NCBI GenBank assembly: GCA_964420975.1
Contig: CAYQVH010000015.1
Span: 1 to 64,000, forward strand
DNA from: Accumulibacter sp964420975
Lineage (GTDB): Bacteria > Pseudomonadota > Gammaproteobacteria > Burkholderiales > Rhodocyclaceae
Direction of reading: 5' to 3'
DNA: 64,000 nucleotides
Part shown: positions 1 to 8,025 of the stretch, piece after piece
Numbering within the stretch: position 1 is the first letter of the stretch
Layout of the letters: each line of letters begins with the position of its first letter
Made by a program: the position numbers and the translations under genes
The notes under the pieces: generated by a model
Told to the model about the DNA's origin: nothing
The model's database searches: none
What the model saw: only the letters and a program-made list of their open reading frames with translations

Positions 1-2
1 AT

Positions 3-120
3 CGTCCGGACGTCTTTGCCGGGATGCTGAAGAACGCCGATCTGCTGATCTCGGCTTGGCACGGCCCGCTGCTGGTCGGGATTGCGCGCACACTCAGCGA
101 CTTTAGTTGCCTACCTCGCA
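3..120 (+). pseudogene. 3'-truncated gene fragment cut by an IS element
   Basis: An open frame enters from the left edge and reads through about 39 codons before meeting the terminal inverted repeat of the IS element at 121; the frame stays open to 194 inside the element. The peptide looks protein-like (hydrophobic stretch LLISAWHGPLLVGIA followed by a polar end), but I do not recognise the family. The natural C-terminus appears to have been replaced by the insertion. With only this fragment visible no function can be given. Confidence 0.3.
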
Positions 121-1060
121 GGGCAGTGCAACTTTCTTTCTGTAGATTTTCCGAGGCAATGTCATCGGGACGTTGGGATCAGGCATGCGGTTGAGAGAGA
201 CCTTGCCGGTCATCCACTCCTCGTCGCACTCGGCGAGCAAGGCGGAGACGAGGCGCAGGCAGGACGCGGGATTAGGGAAGATCGAGGCGACGCGGGTGGG
301 GCGCTTGATTTCGCGGTTGATGCGTGCCGTTGGTGGTGCGCAGCCGGGCGCGCTGCGCGTGGGGCAGGTCGAAGACCGTGAAGCCCTCGGGCAGGTGGTC
401 CTCGGCCCAGTGAGCGAGCTTGGGCGCCTCGGTCTTCCAGGCGTCGAGGGCCTGGCGCAAGAGGCGCTCGGCCTCGGCCTTGTCGGGGGCGTTGAAGATC
501 GCGCGGAGGCGCCGCGCCACGGGTTTGCACTGATCGAGGCGCGTGACGTAAGCCTGGGCGTTCTGCGGCAAGTGAAACGGGCACCGCTGCCCGGGCCCGC
601 TGGGCAGGGTGGCGCGGCGGGCGGCCTTGAGGCCGGCATGGTCATCGGAGACGATCAGCTACCTCTCGGCCCGGGCGAGGTTGAGCGCCTGCTCGGCGCG
701 TGTGCCCTTCTCCCGCGCGGAAGGGTAGAAGCCGCCGCCGCGCACCTGGGGGATGTCGAAGGTCTGTTCGCCGAGGCAGGTCATGACGGTCTTGGCCTGG
801 AAGCCATTGGCGTAGTCGAGGCGATCTTCGGTTTGTTCCTGTGGCTGGGCGTTGAGAAAGTAGGCGCGCTCGATCGTGCTCGCTTCGTTGACCAGGAGGC
901 GCAGTGCTTCGCCGGCGCGATCCAGGCCGTTGGCCAGCAGGGCCGCAAACGCGGCGTCCAGGGGATGAGGTTCTACTCGTTGTGCCAGGGTGTCGACTCC
1001 TTCGTGGGTGGGTACGAGAATGCCCCGAAGAAATCGCCTGCGGGTAGCGCCTGCCGGTAA
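121..1060 (-). pseudogene. Broken IS256-family transposase
   Basis: Read from about 1060 down, the N-terminal part resembles the mutator/IS256 transposase (THEGVDTL, ALRLLVNEAS, ANGFQAKTV, FDIPQVRGGGFYPS). It meets an in-frame TAG at 659-661. The same frame then resumes with the later conserved block LIVSDDHAGLKAARRA and QNAQAYV, which means roughly 100-150 residues of the usual catalytic core are missing at this joint. Near 310 the frame shifts to reach the C-terminal block RVASIFPNPASCLRLVSALL. A deletion, a stop and a frameshift make an active transposase impossible, although the ends could in principle be mobilised by a related transposase. Confidence 0.8.
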
Positions 1061-1113
1061 AGCACCGCAAAACCAGCAGGCTAGGAATTTACAGAAGAGA
1101 TGTTGCACTAACC
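121..1113 (-). mobile_element. Degenerate IS256-family element
   Basis: The two ends form an imperfect inverted repeat. The left end at 121 begins GGGCAGTGCAACTTTC, and the reverse complement of the right end near 1113 begins GGTTAGTGCAACATCTC; both continue into TTCTGTA-type sequence. Between them lies a broken IS256-type transposase on the minus strand. The element is only about 990 bp, whereas a full IS256-like copy needs roughly 1.2-1.4 kb, so it has lost internal sequence. No clear target-site duplication is visible. Confidence 0.7.
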
Positions 1114-1217
1114 TTTGACCCTTCACCGCGGACGCGTGCCGCTCTCCTTGCCACTGCGCCCGTTTCAGCGGAGCATAGCGGGCTTGCCGTCTTTGCTACC
1201 AATGCTTCCTTCCCGCC

Positions 1218-2378
1218 ATGCGCTCCCCGCTCACCCGTCGCCTGCTGTTCGCCTCTTTGTTCGTGATCGTGATCGGCGGCGGTGTCTGGTGGTTTACACG
1301 GGCGCAGCCAGTCGCGGTCACGGTCAGGGAGATCGACCGCGGGCGCGTCGAATCGACGCTGGCGAACACCCGCGCGGGAACCGTCGAAGCCTGTCAGCGG
1401 ACACGCCTGTCGACGATCACCGGGGGACGGATCGAGGTGCTCGCGGTCAAGGAAGGCGACCGTGTGCGCCAGGGGCAACTGCTGATGAAACTGTGGAACG
1501 ACGACCAGCAGGCGCAGAGCACGCTGGCCGTGACGCAGGTGGCGACCGCGCGCCAGCGCGCCAACGAAGCTTGCACCGTCGCCGCCAACGCCGAACGCGA
1601 AGCCGAGCGCCAGACCGCGCTGCGCGCTCGCGGCTTCGTCTCCAGTGCGCGCGAGGACGCCGCGCGCAGCGAAGCGCTGGCCAAACGTGCCGGCTGCGCC
1701 GCGGCGCAGGCCGACGTCGAGCAGGGCGAAGCGCGCGTTCGGCTGACCCGTGTCGAGCAGCGACGGACCGTGCTTTACGCGCCGTTTGACGGCACCGTCG
1801 CCAAGATCGTCGGCGAAGTCGGCGAGTATTCGACGCCGTCGCCGCCGGGTGTGCCCACCCCGCCGGCGATCGACCTCATCGACGACTCGTGTCTCTACGT
1901 CAAGGCGCCGATGGACGAAGTCGACGCGCCGCGGATCAGCGCCGGGCAACGCGTACGCATCAGCCTCGACGCGCTGCCGAAACGCTCGTTCCCCGGCAAG
2001 GTCAGGCGGGTCGCGCCTTACGTCCTGGCGGTCGAGAAGCAGGCGCGGACGGTTGATGTCGAGGCCGAGTTTGACGACCCGACCGCGCCCGGCAAGCTGC
2101 TCGTCGGCTACAGCGCCGATCTCGAAGTGATTCTCGACCTCCGCGACGACGTCGTCCGCGTTCCCAGCTCGGCGCTGCTCGAAGGCCGGCGCGTGCTGGT
2201 GGCGGCGGCCGACGGCCGGCTCGTCGAGCGCTCGTTGCAAATTGGTCTCGCCAACTGGGAGTACACCGAGGTGCTGGCCGGCCTCAGCCCGGGCGAGCGC
2301 GTCGTCACCTCGCTCGAACGCGCCGGCGTCAAGCCGGGTGCGGCCTACGTCGTCGACGAGAAAGCCGCCGCCCGCTAG
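1218..2378 (+). CDS. Periplasmic adaptor subunit of an ABC export system (MacA/HlyD type)
   Basis: The 386-residue protein begins with an N-terminal membrane anchor (about residues 7-27, LLFASLFVIVIGGGVWWF). A lipoyl-like segment follows (EVLAVKEGDRVRQGQLLMKL), then an Ala/Arg/Glu-rich helical hairpin at about 100-170, the second lipoyl half and the beta-barrel and membrane-proximal domains. This order is that of membrane-fusion proteins such as MacA. It sits 8 bases ahead of an ABC ATPase and before two MacB-type permeases, so it should bridge inner-membrane permeases to an outer-membrane channel. No TolC-like gene is visible. Substrate is unknown; export of a peptide, lipid or drug are all possible. 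Confidence 0.88.
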   Translation: MRSPLTRRLLFASLFVIVIGGGVWWFTRAQPVAVTVREIDRGRVESTLANTRAGTVEACQRTRLSTITGGRIEVLAVKEGDRVRQGQLLMKLWNDDQQAQSTLAVTQVATARQRANEACTVAANAEREAERQTALRARGFVSSAREDAARSEALAKRAGCAAAQADVEQGEARVRLTRVEQRRTVLYAPFDGTVAKIVGEVGEYSTPSPPGVPTPPAIDLIDDSCLYVKAPMDEVDAPRISAGQRVRISLDALPKRSFPGKVRRVAPYVLAVEKQARTVDVEAEFDDPTAPGKLLVGYSADLEVILDLRDDVVRVPSSALLEGRRVLVAAADGRLVERSLQIGLANWEYTEVLAGLSPGERVVTSLERAGVKPGAAYVVDEKAAAR

Positions 2379-2386
2379 CGCTTCCC

Positions 2387-3100
2387 ATGCCGGCGCTGAT
2401 CGAACTCTCTGCCATCGCCCGCGTCTTTCGCCTCGGCGACAGCGAGGTGCACGCCCTGCGCGGCCTCGATCTGGCGATCTCGGCGGGGGAGTACGTCGCA
2501 GTCATGGGACCGTCCGGCTCCGGCAAGTCGACGCTGCTCAACCTGCTCGGCCTGCTCGACCGTCCCAATTCCGGCGTCTATCGTCTCGAAGGCCGCGACG
2601 TGACGACGCTCTCGGCAGAAGAACAGGCGCGCGTGCGCAGCGAGCGCATCGGTTTCGTTTTTCAGAGCTTCCATCTCGTGCCACGGCTCTCCGCCGCCGA
2701 GAACATCGCGCTGCCGATGCTGCTCGCCGGGGTTACGCCGGCCTTGCGCGGCGAACGCGTGGCGCGTGCCTTGCGCGACTACGGCCTCGAGAACCGCGCC
2801 GACCATCGCCCGGATCAGCTCTCCGGCGGCCAGCGCCAGCGGGTCGCGATCGCGCGAGCGACGATCATGCAGCCGGCGGTGATTCTCGCCGACGAGCCGA
2901 CCGGCAACCTCGATCGGGCGACCGGCGAGGAGGTGATGCGCCTGCTCGAAGCGCTCAACGCGCGGGGCGTGACCTTGATCGTCGTCACCCACGACGGCGA
3001 ACTCGGCGCCCGCGCCCGCCGCCAGTTGCTAATGCAGGACGGCGCCTTGCAGATCGACCGTCGGCTGCAGCCGGAACCGACTGCGCATGCGCCCGCGTGA
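2387..3100 (+). CDS. ABC transporter ATP-binding protein (MacB/LolD type)
   Basis: This 237-residue nucleotide-binding subunit has a complete motif set: Walker A GPSGSGKST, Q-loop in FVFQSFHLVPRL, signature LSGGQRQRVAIARA, Walker B VILADEPTGNLD and the switch histidine in VVTHD. The GNLD extension and the overall length are typical of the LolD/MacB family, which powers mechanotransmission rather than classical transport. Its end overlaps the downstream permease gene by 14 bases, indicating translational coupling. It would energise the permeases at 3087 and 14847. Confidence 0.93.
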   Translation: MPALIELSAIARVFRLGDSEVHALRGLDLAISAGEYVAVMGPSGSGKSTLLNLLGLLDRPNSGVYRLEGRDVTTLSAEEQARVRSERIGFVFQSFHLVPRLSAAENIALPMLLAGVTPALRGERVARALRDYGLENRADHRPDQLSGGQRQRVAIARATIMQPAVILADEPTGNLDRATGEEVMRLLEALNARGVTLIVVTHDGELGARARRQLLMQDGALQIDRRLQPEPTAHAPA

Positions 3101-4295
3101 CCTGATCGTCTTTGCTCGCGACGCGGCAACCGGCAACCCGCTGCGCACCTGTCTGCTCGTCCTCGCGATGGCGATCGGCGTCGCCGCCGTTGTCGTCCTC
3201 ACCGCGCTCGGTGACGGTGCCCGCCGCTACGTGTTGAACCAGTTTTCGTCGATTGGCAGCAATCTGGTGATCGTCCTGCCCGGGCGATCGCAGACCGGCG
3301 GCTTCAACCCGGGCAATGCGATCACCAGCACGCCGCGCGACCTGACGGTCGACGACGCTCAAGCCTTGCAGCGCGCATCGGCAGTGCTGCGCGTCGCGCC
3401 GCTCGCCGTCGGCACCTCCGAAATCAGCGTCGGCGGCAAGCTGCGCGAAGTGATGCTCGCCGGGACGACCGCCGAGTTCATCGACGTTCGCCGGCTGACG
3501 CTGGCGCAGGGGCAGTTCCTGAGCGCTGGCGACTGGCGGCGTGGCGCCGCCGAAGCGGTCATCGGCGCTCGCATCCGCGATGAACTCTTTGGCCGCGAGC
3601 CGGCCGTCGGCCAGCGGGTGCGCGTCGGCGACCGCCGCTTCCGCATCGTCGGCGTACTCGCGCCGACCGGACAGGGGCTGGGGATGAACACCGACGAGCT
3701 GGTGATCGTTCCCGTCGCCTTGGCGCAAGCGATGTTCAACAGCAACACCCTGTTTCGCATCCTGGTCGAAGCGACGAGCCGGGAGGCGATCACCCCGGCC
3801 AAGGACCAGGCCACCGAGATCCTCCGCCTGCGGCACGAGGGCGAACAGGACGTGACCATCATTACCCAGGACGCCGTCCTCGCCACCTTCGATCGCCTGC
3901 TCGGGACGATGACGATCGCCGTCGCCGGCATCGCCGCGATCAGCCTTGCCGTCGCCGGCATCCTGGTAATGAACGTGATGCTCGTTTCGGTGACCCAGCG
4001 CACCGCCGAGATCGGCCTCCTGAAAGCGCTCGGCGCGACCGCAACCACCATCCGCAACGCCTTCCTCGCCGAAGCGGCGATCCTCTCGCTCGCCGGCGCC
4101 CTCGTCGGCTTTGCGCTCGGACACGCCGGCGCCGCGCTCATCCGCCAGCTTTATCCGGCTTACCCGGCGTTTCCGCCGGACTGGGCGGTGCTCGCCGGCC
4201 TCGGCACCGCCCTCGTCACCGGCATGCTCTTCGGCGTCCTGCCGGCGCGTCGCGCCGCCCGCCTCGATCCGGTGCTGGCACTCGCCCGGCGGTAA
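3087..4295 (+). CDS. ABC transporter permease, MacB/FtsX family (first copy)
   Basis: The 402-residue protein shows the MacB/FtsX layout. One N-terminal membrane helix (LLVLAMAIGVAAVVVLTAL) is followed by a large periplasmic domain (about 50-270) and three C-terminal helices, the first around IAVAGIAAISLAVAGILVMNVM, ending in the family-typical LPARRAARLDPVLAL tail. The coupling helix segment RTAEIGLLKALGAT is present. It overlaps the ATPase gene and was presumably followed directly by the second permease, now found at 14847 beyond an inserted cassette. It probably forms a heterodimer with that protein. Confidence 0.92.
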   Translation: MRPRDLIVFARDAATGNPLRTCLLVLAMAIGVAAVVVLTALGDGARRYVLNQFSSIGSNLVIVLPGRSQTGGFNPGNAITSTPRDLTVDDAQALQRASAVLRVAPLAVGTSEISVGGKLREVMLAGTTAEFIDVRRLTLAQGQFLSAGDWRRGAAEAVIGARIRDELFGREPAVGQRVRVGDRRFRIVGVLAPTGQGLGMNTDELVIVPVALAQAMFNSNTLFRILVEATSREAITPAKDQATEILRLRHEGEQDVTIITQDAVLATFDRLLGTMTIAVAGIAAISLAVAGILVMNVMLVSVTQRTAEIGLLKALGATATTIRNAFLAEAAILSLAGALVGFALGHAGAALIRQLYPAYPAFPPDWAVLAGLGTALVTGMLFGVLPARRAARLDPVLALARR

Positions 4296-4299
4296 GCGA
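4280..4299 (+). repeat. Left copy of a 20-bp imperfect direct repeat bordering the cassette
   Basis: The sequence covering the last codons and stop of the first permease gene matches 17 of 20 bases at 14801-14820, just ahead of the second permease gene. The core CCGGCGGT-AGCGA is shared. The two copies lie precisely at the edges of the foreign-looking cassette. They may be a site duplication or leftover 3' end of the permease gene. The region is GC-rich, so a chance match is possible. Confidence 0.45.
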
Positions 4300-4324
4300 A
4301 AAAACTGACTAGCAACAATCAGGA

Positions 4325-4377
4325 AATGGGAGGGAATTTTCTATCCCATTCGAGTATTGAAGCTCTGATTCGATCAG
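4325..4377 (+). promoter_or_regulatory. Inverted repeats ahead of the cassette, candidate operator region
   Basis: Two dyads lie in the AT-richer leader between the permease stop and the HTH gene. The first has arms AATGGGA and TCCCATT (4325-4331 and 4344-4350); the second is CTGAT-TCG-ATCAG (4365-4377). They sit 150-200 bases upstream of the small HTH protein that starts the operon, so autoregulation is plausible. No consensus promoter is evident in 4296-4526, and nothing else in that stretch looks like a gene. Confidence 0.3.
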
Positions 4378-4526
4378 GAAGCCAAGTTGAATCCTCTGAA
4401 TTCGCGCTGCGCTGCACTGTGTATCGGATTAAGCGATGGCGGCGTTTTCATGAAGCGGTTAAATTGCGCCCTTTGCGATTTGGTGCGACTTTGTGCTATC
4501 CATTTCAAGGTCAATGGAGTTCGGAA

Positions 4527-4730
4527 ATGACTGAGCCGTGGGTGTCCGTCGAGCAAATTGCAGAACACCTCGGTGTGCGGCGGGACTCGATCTGTCGATG
4601 GATCGATGCCAAGTGTCTGCCCGCCCACCGCATCGGTTGCCTCTGGAAATTCAAGGTCTCCGAGGTTGACGATTGGGTGCGCACGGGTGGTGCACACGAC
4701 GACAACGCGAGGAAGCGCGATGGCAGCTAA
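4527..4730 (+). CDS. Small excisionase-type helix-turn-helix protein
   Basis: This 67-residue protein carries a MerR/excisionase-like winged HTH: VSVEQIAEHLGVRRDSICRW for the helices, then a wing with HRIGCLWKFKVSEVDDWV. That is the usual pattern of HTH_17 proteins that recognise DNA as phage excisionases or small regulators. An in-frame upstream extension to 4326 has no protein-like character, so I choose the ATG at 4527, preceded by GGAG. Its stop overlaps the helicase start by 11 bases, making it the first gene of the cassette. It could regulate the operon or guide DNA recognition; no integrase is present, so an excision role is less likely. Confidence 0.8.
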   Translation: MTEPWVSVEQIAEHLGVRRDSICRWIDAKCLPAHRIGCLWKFKVSEVDDWVRTGGAHDDNARKRDGS

Positions 4731-7700
4731 CGGACCCAACAGTTTCGGCATTCGCGACAACCATACGCGCGGCAAGGTTGCCGATTTCCTCGTCGAGAAA
4801 ATCAATGCCGGAAGTCATCTGTCGGTAGTCTCGGCCTATTTCACTATCTATGCCTACGAGGCGCTGTCAGCCAAACTGGATGGCATCGGCCATCTGAACT
4901 TTCTCTTTGGCGAACCGCGGTTCATCGCCTCGATCGACCCGGACAAGACCGACAAGAAATCATTCAAGATCGAAGACGAAGGGTTGGAACTGGCCAACCG
5001 TCTCCAGCAAAAGGAAATCGCTCGCCGTTGCGCTGCCTGGATACGTAAAAAGGTTGACATTCGTTCCGTGCGACAGGCCAACCTGCTTCACGGCAAGCTG
5101 TACCACATCGATGACGGCCGGCGTGAGCTTGCGATCCTGGGCAGTTCCAACTTCACCCGACGTGGCCTTGGATTGTCGGCAACGCCGAACATCGAACTCA
5201 ACCTGATTGTCGATGGCGACCGCGACCGGGCCGAACTCAAGGAATGGTTCGATCAACTCTGGGCTGACGAGAAGCTGGTCGCTGACGTCAAGGCCGAGGT
5301 ACTGCGTTACCTAGAGCAGCTTTATGTCAACCACGCGCCGGAGTTCATCTACTTCAAAACGCTGTTTCATGTCTTCGAGCGTTTCCTATCGGGCCAGGCC
5401 GACGATGCGCAACTTTTTGACCGCACCGCCATCGTCGATACCGTCATCTGGAAGGCACTGTTCGATTTCCAGAAAGACGGCGCCAAGGGAGCAATTCACA
5501 AGATCAACGCCCATAACGGCTGCATCCTCGCCGATAGCGTTGGCTTGGGCAAAACCTACACGGCGTTGGCGGTCATCAAGTACTACGAGCTGCGCAACCT
5601 GCGCGTTCTCGTTCTCTGCCCGAAAAAGCTGCGCGACAACTGGACGGTCTATCTCGCCCAGAACAACAGCGAGCTGAACCCGTTCCTGCGGGATCGCTTT
5701 GGCTACACGGTGCTATCGCATACCGACCTGTCGCGGGAGGCCGGCAAGGTGGACGGTGTCGATCTGTCTTCCCTCAACTGGGGCAATTTCGATCTCGTCG
5801 TCATCGACGAATCGCACAACTTCCGCAACAACACCAAAGGCAAGCGCGACGACGACGGCAGCATCATCCGCAAGAGTCGCTACGAGCGGCTGATGGAAGA
5901 CATCATTCAATCCGGCGTGAAGACCAAGGTGCTGCTGCTGTCAGCCACCCCGGTCAATAACGACCTTAAGGACTTGCGCAACCAGATTTACTTCGTCACC
6001 GAGGCGCGCGATAGCGCGTTCTCGCAGAGTTTCGGCATCCACAGCATCAAGGACACGCTGACCACGGCACAAAAGACCTTCATGGAATGGGCCAAGCGTG
6101 CCGGCGAGAAAGACGCGCGCGACCTGATGGATCGGCTGTCGGCGGGCTTCTTTACCCTGCTCGATGAACTCACCATTGCCCGCTCGCGCAAGCACATCCA
6201 GAAATACTATCGACTTTCACTGGCGCGGATTGGCCAGTTTCCCAAGCGCAAGAAGCCGGAATCGGTGTTCTCCGAGATCGACTTGAAAGGGCGTTTCCTG
6301 TCCTACGACCGCCTCAACGACGAGATCAACAACTACCAGCTTTCGCTGTTCAACCCGTCGCGCTACGTGCTCCCGCAATTCAAGGCGCAGTACGAGGCGC
6401 GCAACATCCTCAACTTCAGTCAGGAAAACCGGGAAAAATTTCTCATCGGCATGATGAAGGTGAACTTCCTCAAGCGGTTGGAAAGCTCGGTGCATTCCTT
6501 CACGATCACGATGGAGCGGACCGTCAGCAAGATCGAGGATCTGGAGAACCGGCTGCGGCAGTTTCGGAAACACCAGCAGACAGCAGCGGAAGATGTTCAG
6601 CCTGATTTCTTTGCCGATCCCGAAGAGGAAGATGAAGACCTTGCCGACGCGTTTCAGGTCGGCGGCAAGCTTCGCTTCAGAATGGAGCACCTCGACGTCG
6701 ACGCTTGGCTGAAAGACCTGGCCACCGACAAGCAGCAACTGTCCCTGCTTGCCGAGACCGCACAGTCGGTCGATGCCAAGCGTGACGCCAAGCTCGCTGA
6801 ACTCAAGAAGATCATCGAGCACAAGGTCAAGCACCCAAGCACAAATGCTGCCGGACACGAAAACCGAAAAATCATCGTCTTCTGCGCGTTTGCCGATACG
6901 GCGGCTTACCTGTATGAGGAGTTGGAGGAGTGGGCGCGCAAGAAGCTGAATACCCATATCGCGCTCATCTCCGGGGGCGCCAGGCCGAACCGGACGACCT
7001 TTGGCCAGGCCGACTTCACCCGGATACTCATCAACTTCGCGCCGCGCTCGAAGCAGCGGGCCAAGATGAAATCCATGCCCCAGGATGCCGAAATCGATAT
7101 CCTTATTGCTACCGACTGTATTTCCGAAGGCCAGAACTTGCAGGATTGCGACCTGCTGGTGAATTACGACATTCACTGGAACCCGGTGCGCATCATCCAG
7201 CGTTTCGGCCGGATCGACCGAATCGGCAGTCCCAATGCGGCAATCCAGCTCGTCAACTTCTGGCCGACGCCCGACCTCAACAAATACATCAACCTCAAGA
7301 ACCGCGTCGAGGCGCGCATGGCGCTGGTCGACATCGCCGCCACCGCCGAGGACAACATCCTGCAGGCCGAAGACCTGCGTGAACTGATTCAGGAAGACCT
7401 GCGCTACCGCGACAAACAACTGCTTCGGCTAAAGGATGAAGTGCTGGACCTCGAAGACTTCAACGAGTCCGTTGCGCTCAACGAATTCACGCTCGACGAC
7501 TTTCGCATGGAGCTGGCGGCCTATATCGAGGCCAACCGGGAGAAGTTGGAGGAAGCGCCCTTCGGCCTCTACGCCGTCGTGCCGCCGCACTCCGAATATC
7601 AGACCATCAAGCCCGGTGCCATCTATTGCCTCAAGCAGCGACTTGAGACCGCCGGCAATGAGGCTGTCAACCCGCTCCAGCCGTATTTCCTTGTTTACAT

Positions 7701-8025
7701 CCGGGACGATGGCGAGGTGCGCTACAACTTCACCAGCCCGAAGCAGGTGTTGGAAATCTTCCGCGCCGTGGCCCAAGGCAAGACCGAACCCTACGCCGAG
7801 CTGTGCGAGCTTTTCGATGCCCAGACGAAGCATGGCGAAGACATGAGTCAGTACAGCGTCCTGCTGGATAAAGCGGTGTCGGCGATTGCCGCGCAGTTTG
7901 GGCGCAAAAACGCGGGTAGTCTATTGGCCGGCAGGAGCGGGAGGCTATTGAGTGCGCAAGTCACGGTGAAATCAGCAACCGATTTCGACCTTATTTCATG
8001 GCTGGTAATCAAGAATGAGCAATAA
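4720..8025 (+). CDS. PLD-SNF2 helicase fusion protein, first large gene of the cassette
   Basis: I start this 1101-residue protein at the ATG at 4720 (GAGGAAG just upstream), not at an earlier in-frame codon inside the HTH gene. The N-terminal part (about 1-180) is phospholipase D-like, with one HKD motif (HGKLYHID at about 124, then GSSNF). A superfamily 2 helicase of SNF2 type follows: Walker A in DSVGLGKTYTA near 275, DESH box VVIDESHNF near 361, motif III LLLSATPVNN, and C-terminal motifs IATDCISEGQNLQ and QRFGRIDRIGS near 827. The last 250 residues are uncharacterised. Fusions of PLD and SF2 helicases occur in several anti-phage systems (for example type II Mokosh), and DISARM has the two as separate proteins. 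A single HKD motif suggests dimerisation would be needed for nuclease activity, or a binding-only role. Confidence 0.9.
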   Translation: MAANGPNSFGIRDNHTRGKVADFLVEKINAGSHLSVVSAYFTIYAYEALSAKLDGIGHLNFLFGEPRFIASIDPDKTDKKSFKIEDEGLELANRLQQKEIARRCAAWIRKKVDIRSVRQANLLHGKLYHIDDGRRELAILGSSNFTRRGLGLSATPNIELNLIVDGDRDRAELKEWFDQLWADEKLVADVKAEVLRYLEQLYVNHAPEFIYFKTLFHVFERFLSGQADDAQLFDRTAIVDTVIWKALFDFQKDGAKGAIHKINAHNGCILADSVGLGKTYTALAVIKYYELRNLRVLVLCPKKLRDNWTVYLAQNNSELNPFLRDRFGYTVLSHTDLSREAGKVDGVDLSSLNWGNFDLVVIDESHNFRNNTKGKRDDDGSIIRKSRYERLMEDIIQSGVKTKVLLLSATPVNNDLKDLRNQIYFVTEARDSAFSQSFGIHSIKDTLTTAQKTFMEWAKRAGEKDARDLMDRLSAGFFTLLDELTIARSRKHIQKYYRLSLARIGQFPKRKKPESVFSEIDLKGRFLSYDRLNDEINNYQLSLFNPSRYVLPQFKAQYEARNILNFSQENREKFLIGMMKVNFLKRLESSVHSFTITMERTVSKIEDLENRLRQFRKHQQTAAEDVQPDFFADPEEEDEDLADAFQVGGKLRFRMEHLDVDAWLKDLATDKQQLSLLAETAQSVDAKRDAKLAELKKIIEHKVKHPSTNAAGHENRKIIVFCAFADTAAYLYEELEEWARKKLNTHIALISGGARPNRTTFGQADFTRILINFAPRSKQRAKMKSMPQDAEIDILIATDCISEGQNLQDCDLLVNYDIHWNPVRIIQRFGRIDRIGSPNAAIQLVNFWPTPDLNKYINLKNRVEARMALVDIAATAEDNILQAEDLRELIQEDLRYRDKQLLRLKDEVLDLEDFNESVALNEFTLDDFRMELAAYIEANREKLEEAPFGLYAVVPPHSEYQTIKPGAIYCLKQRLETAGNEAVNPLQPYFLVYIRDDGEVRYNFTSPKQVLEIFRAVAQGKTEPYAELCELFDAQTKHGEDMSQYSVLLDKAVSAIAAQFGRKNAGSLLAGRSGRLLSAQVTVKSATDFDLISWLVIKNEQ

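Noticed and set aside
173..1060. Long plus-strand frame of 295 codons over the IS element
   Set aside because: It lies antisense to the recognisable transposase remnants and resembles no protein; it is a GC-rich shadow frame.
4326..4526. N-terminal extension of the HTH gene
   Set aside because: The 67 extra residues are not protein-like, and ATG 4527 has a suitable ribosome binding site and gives a complete HTH domain.
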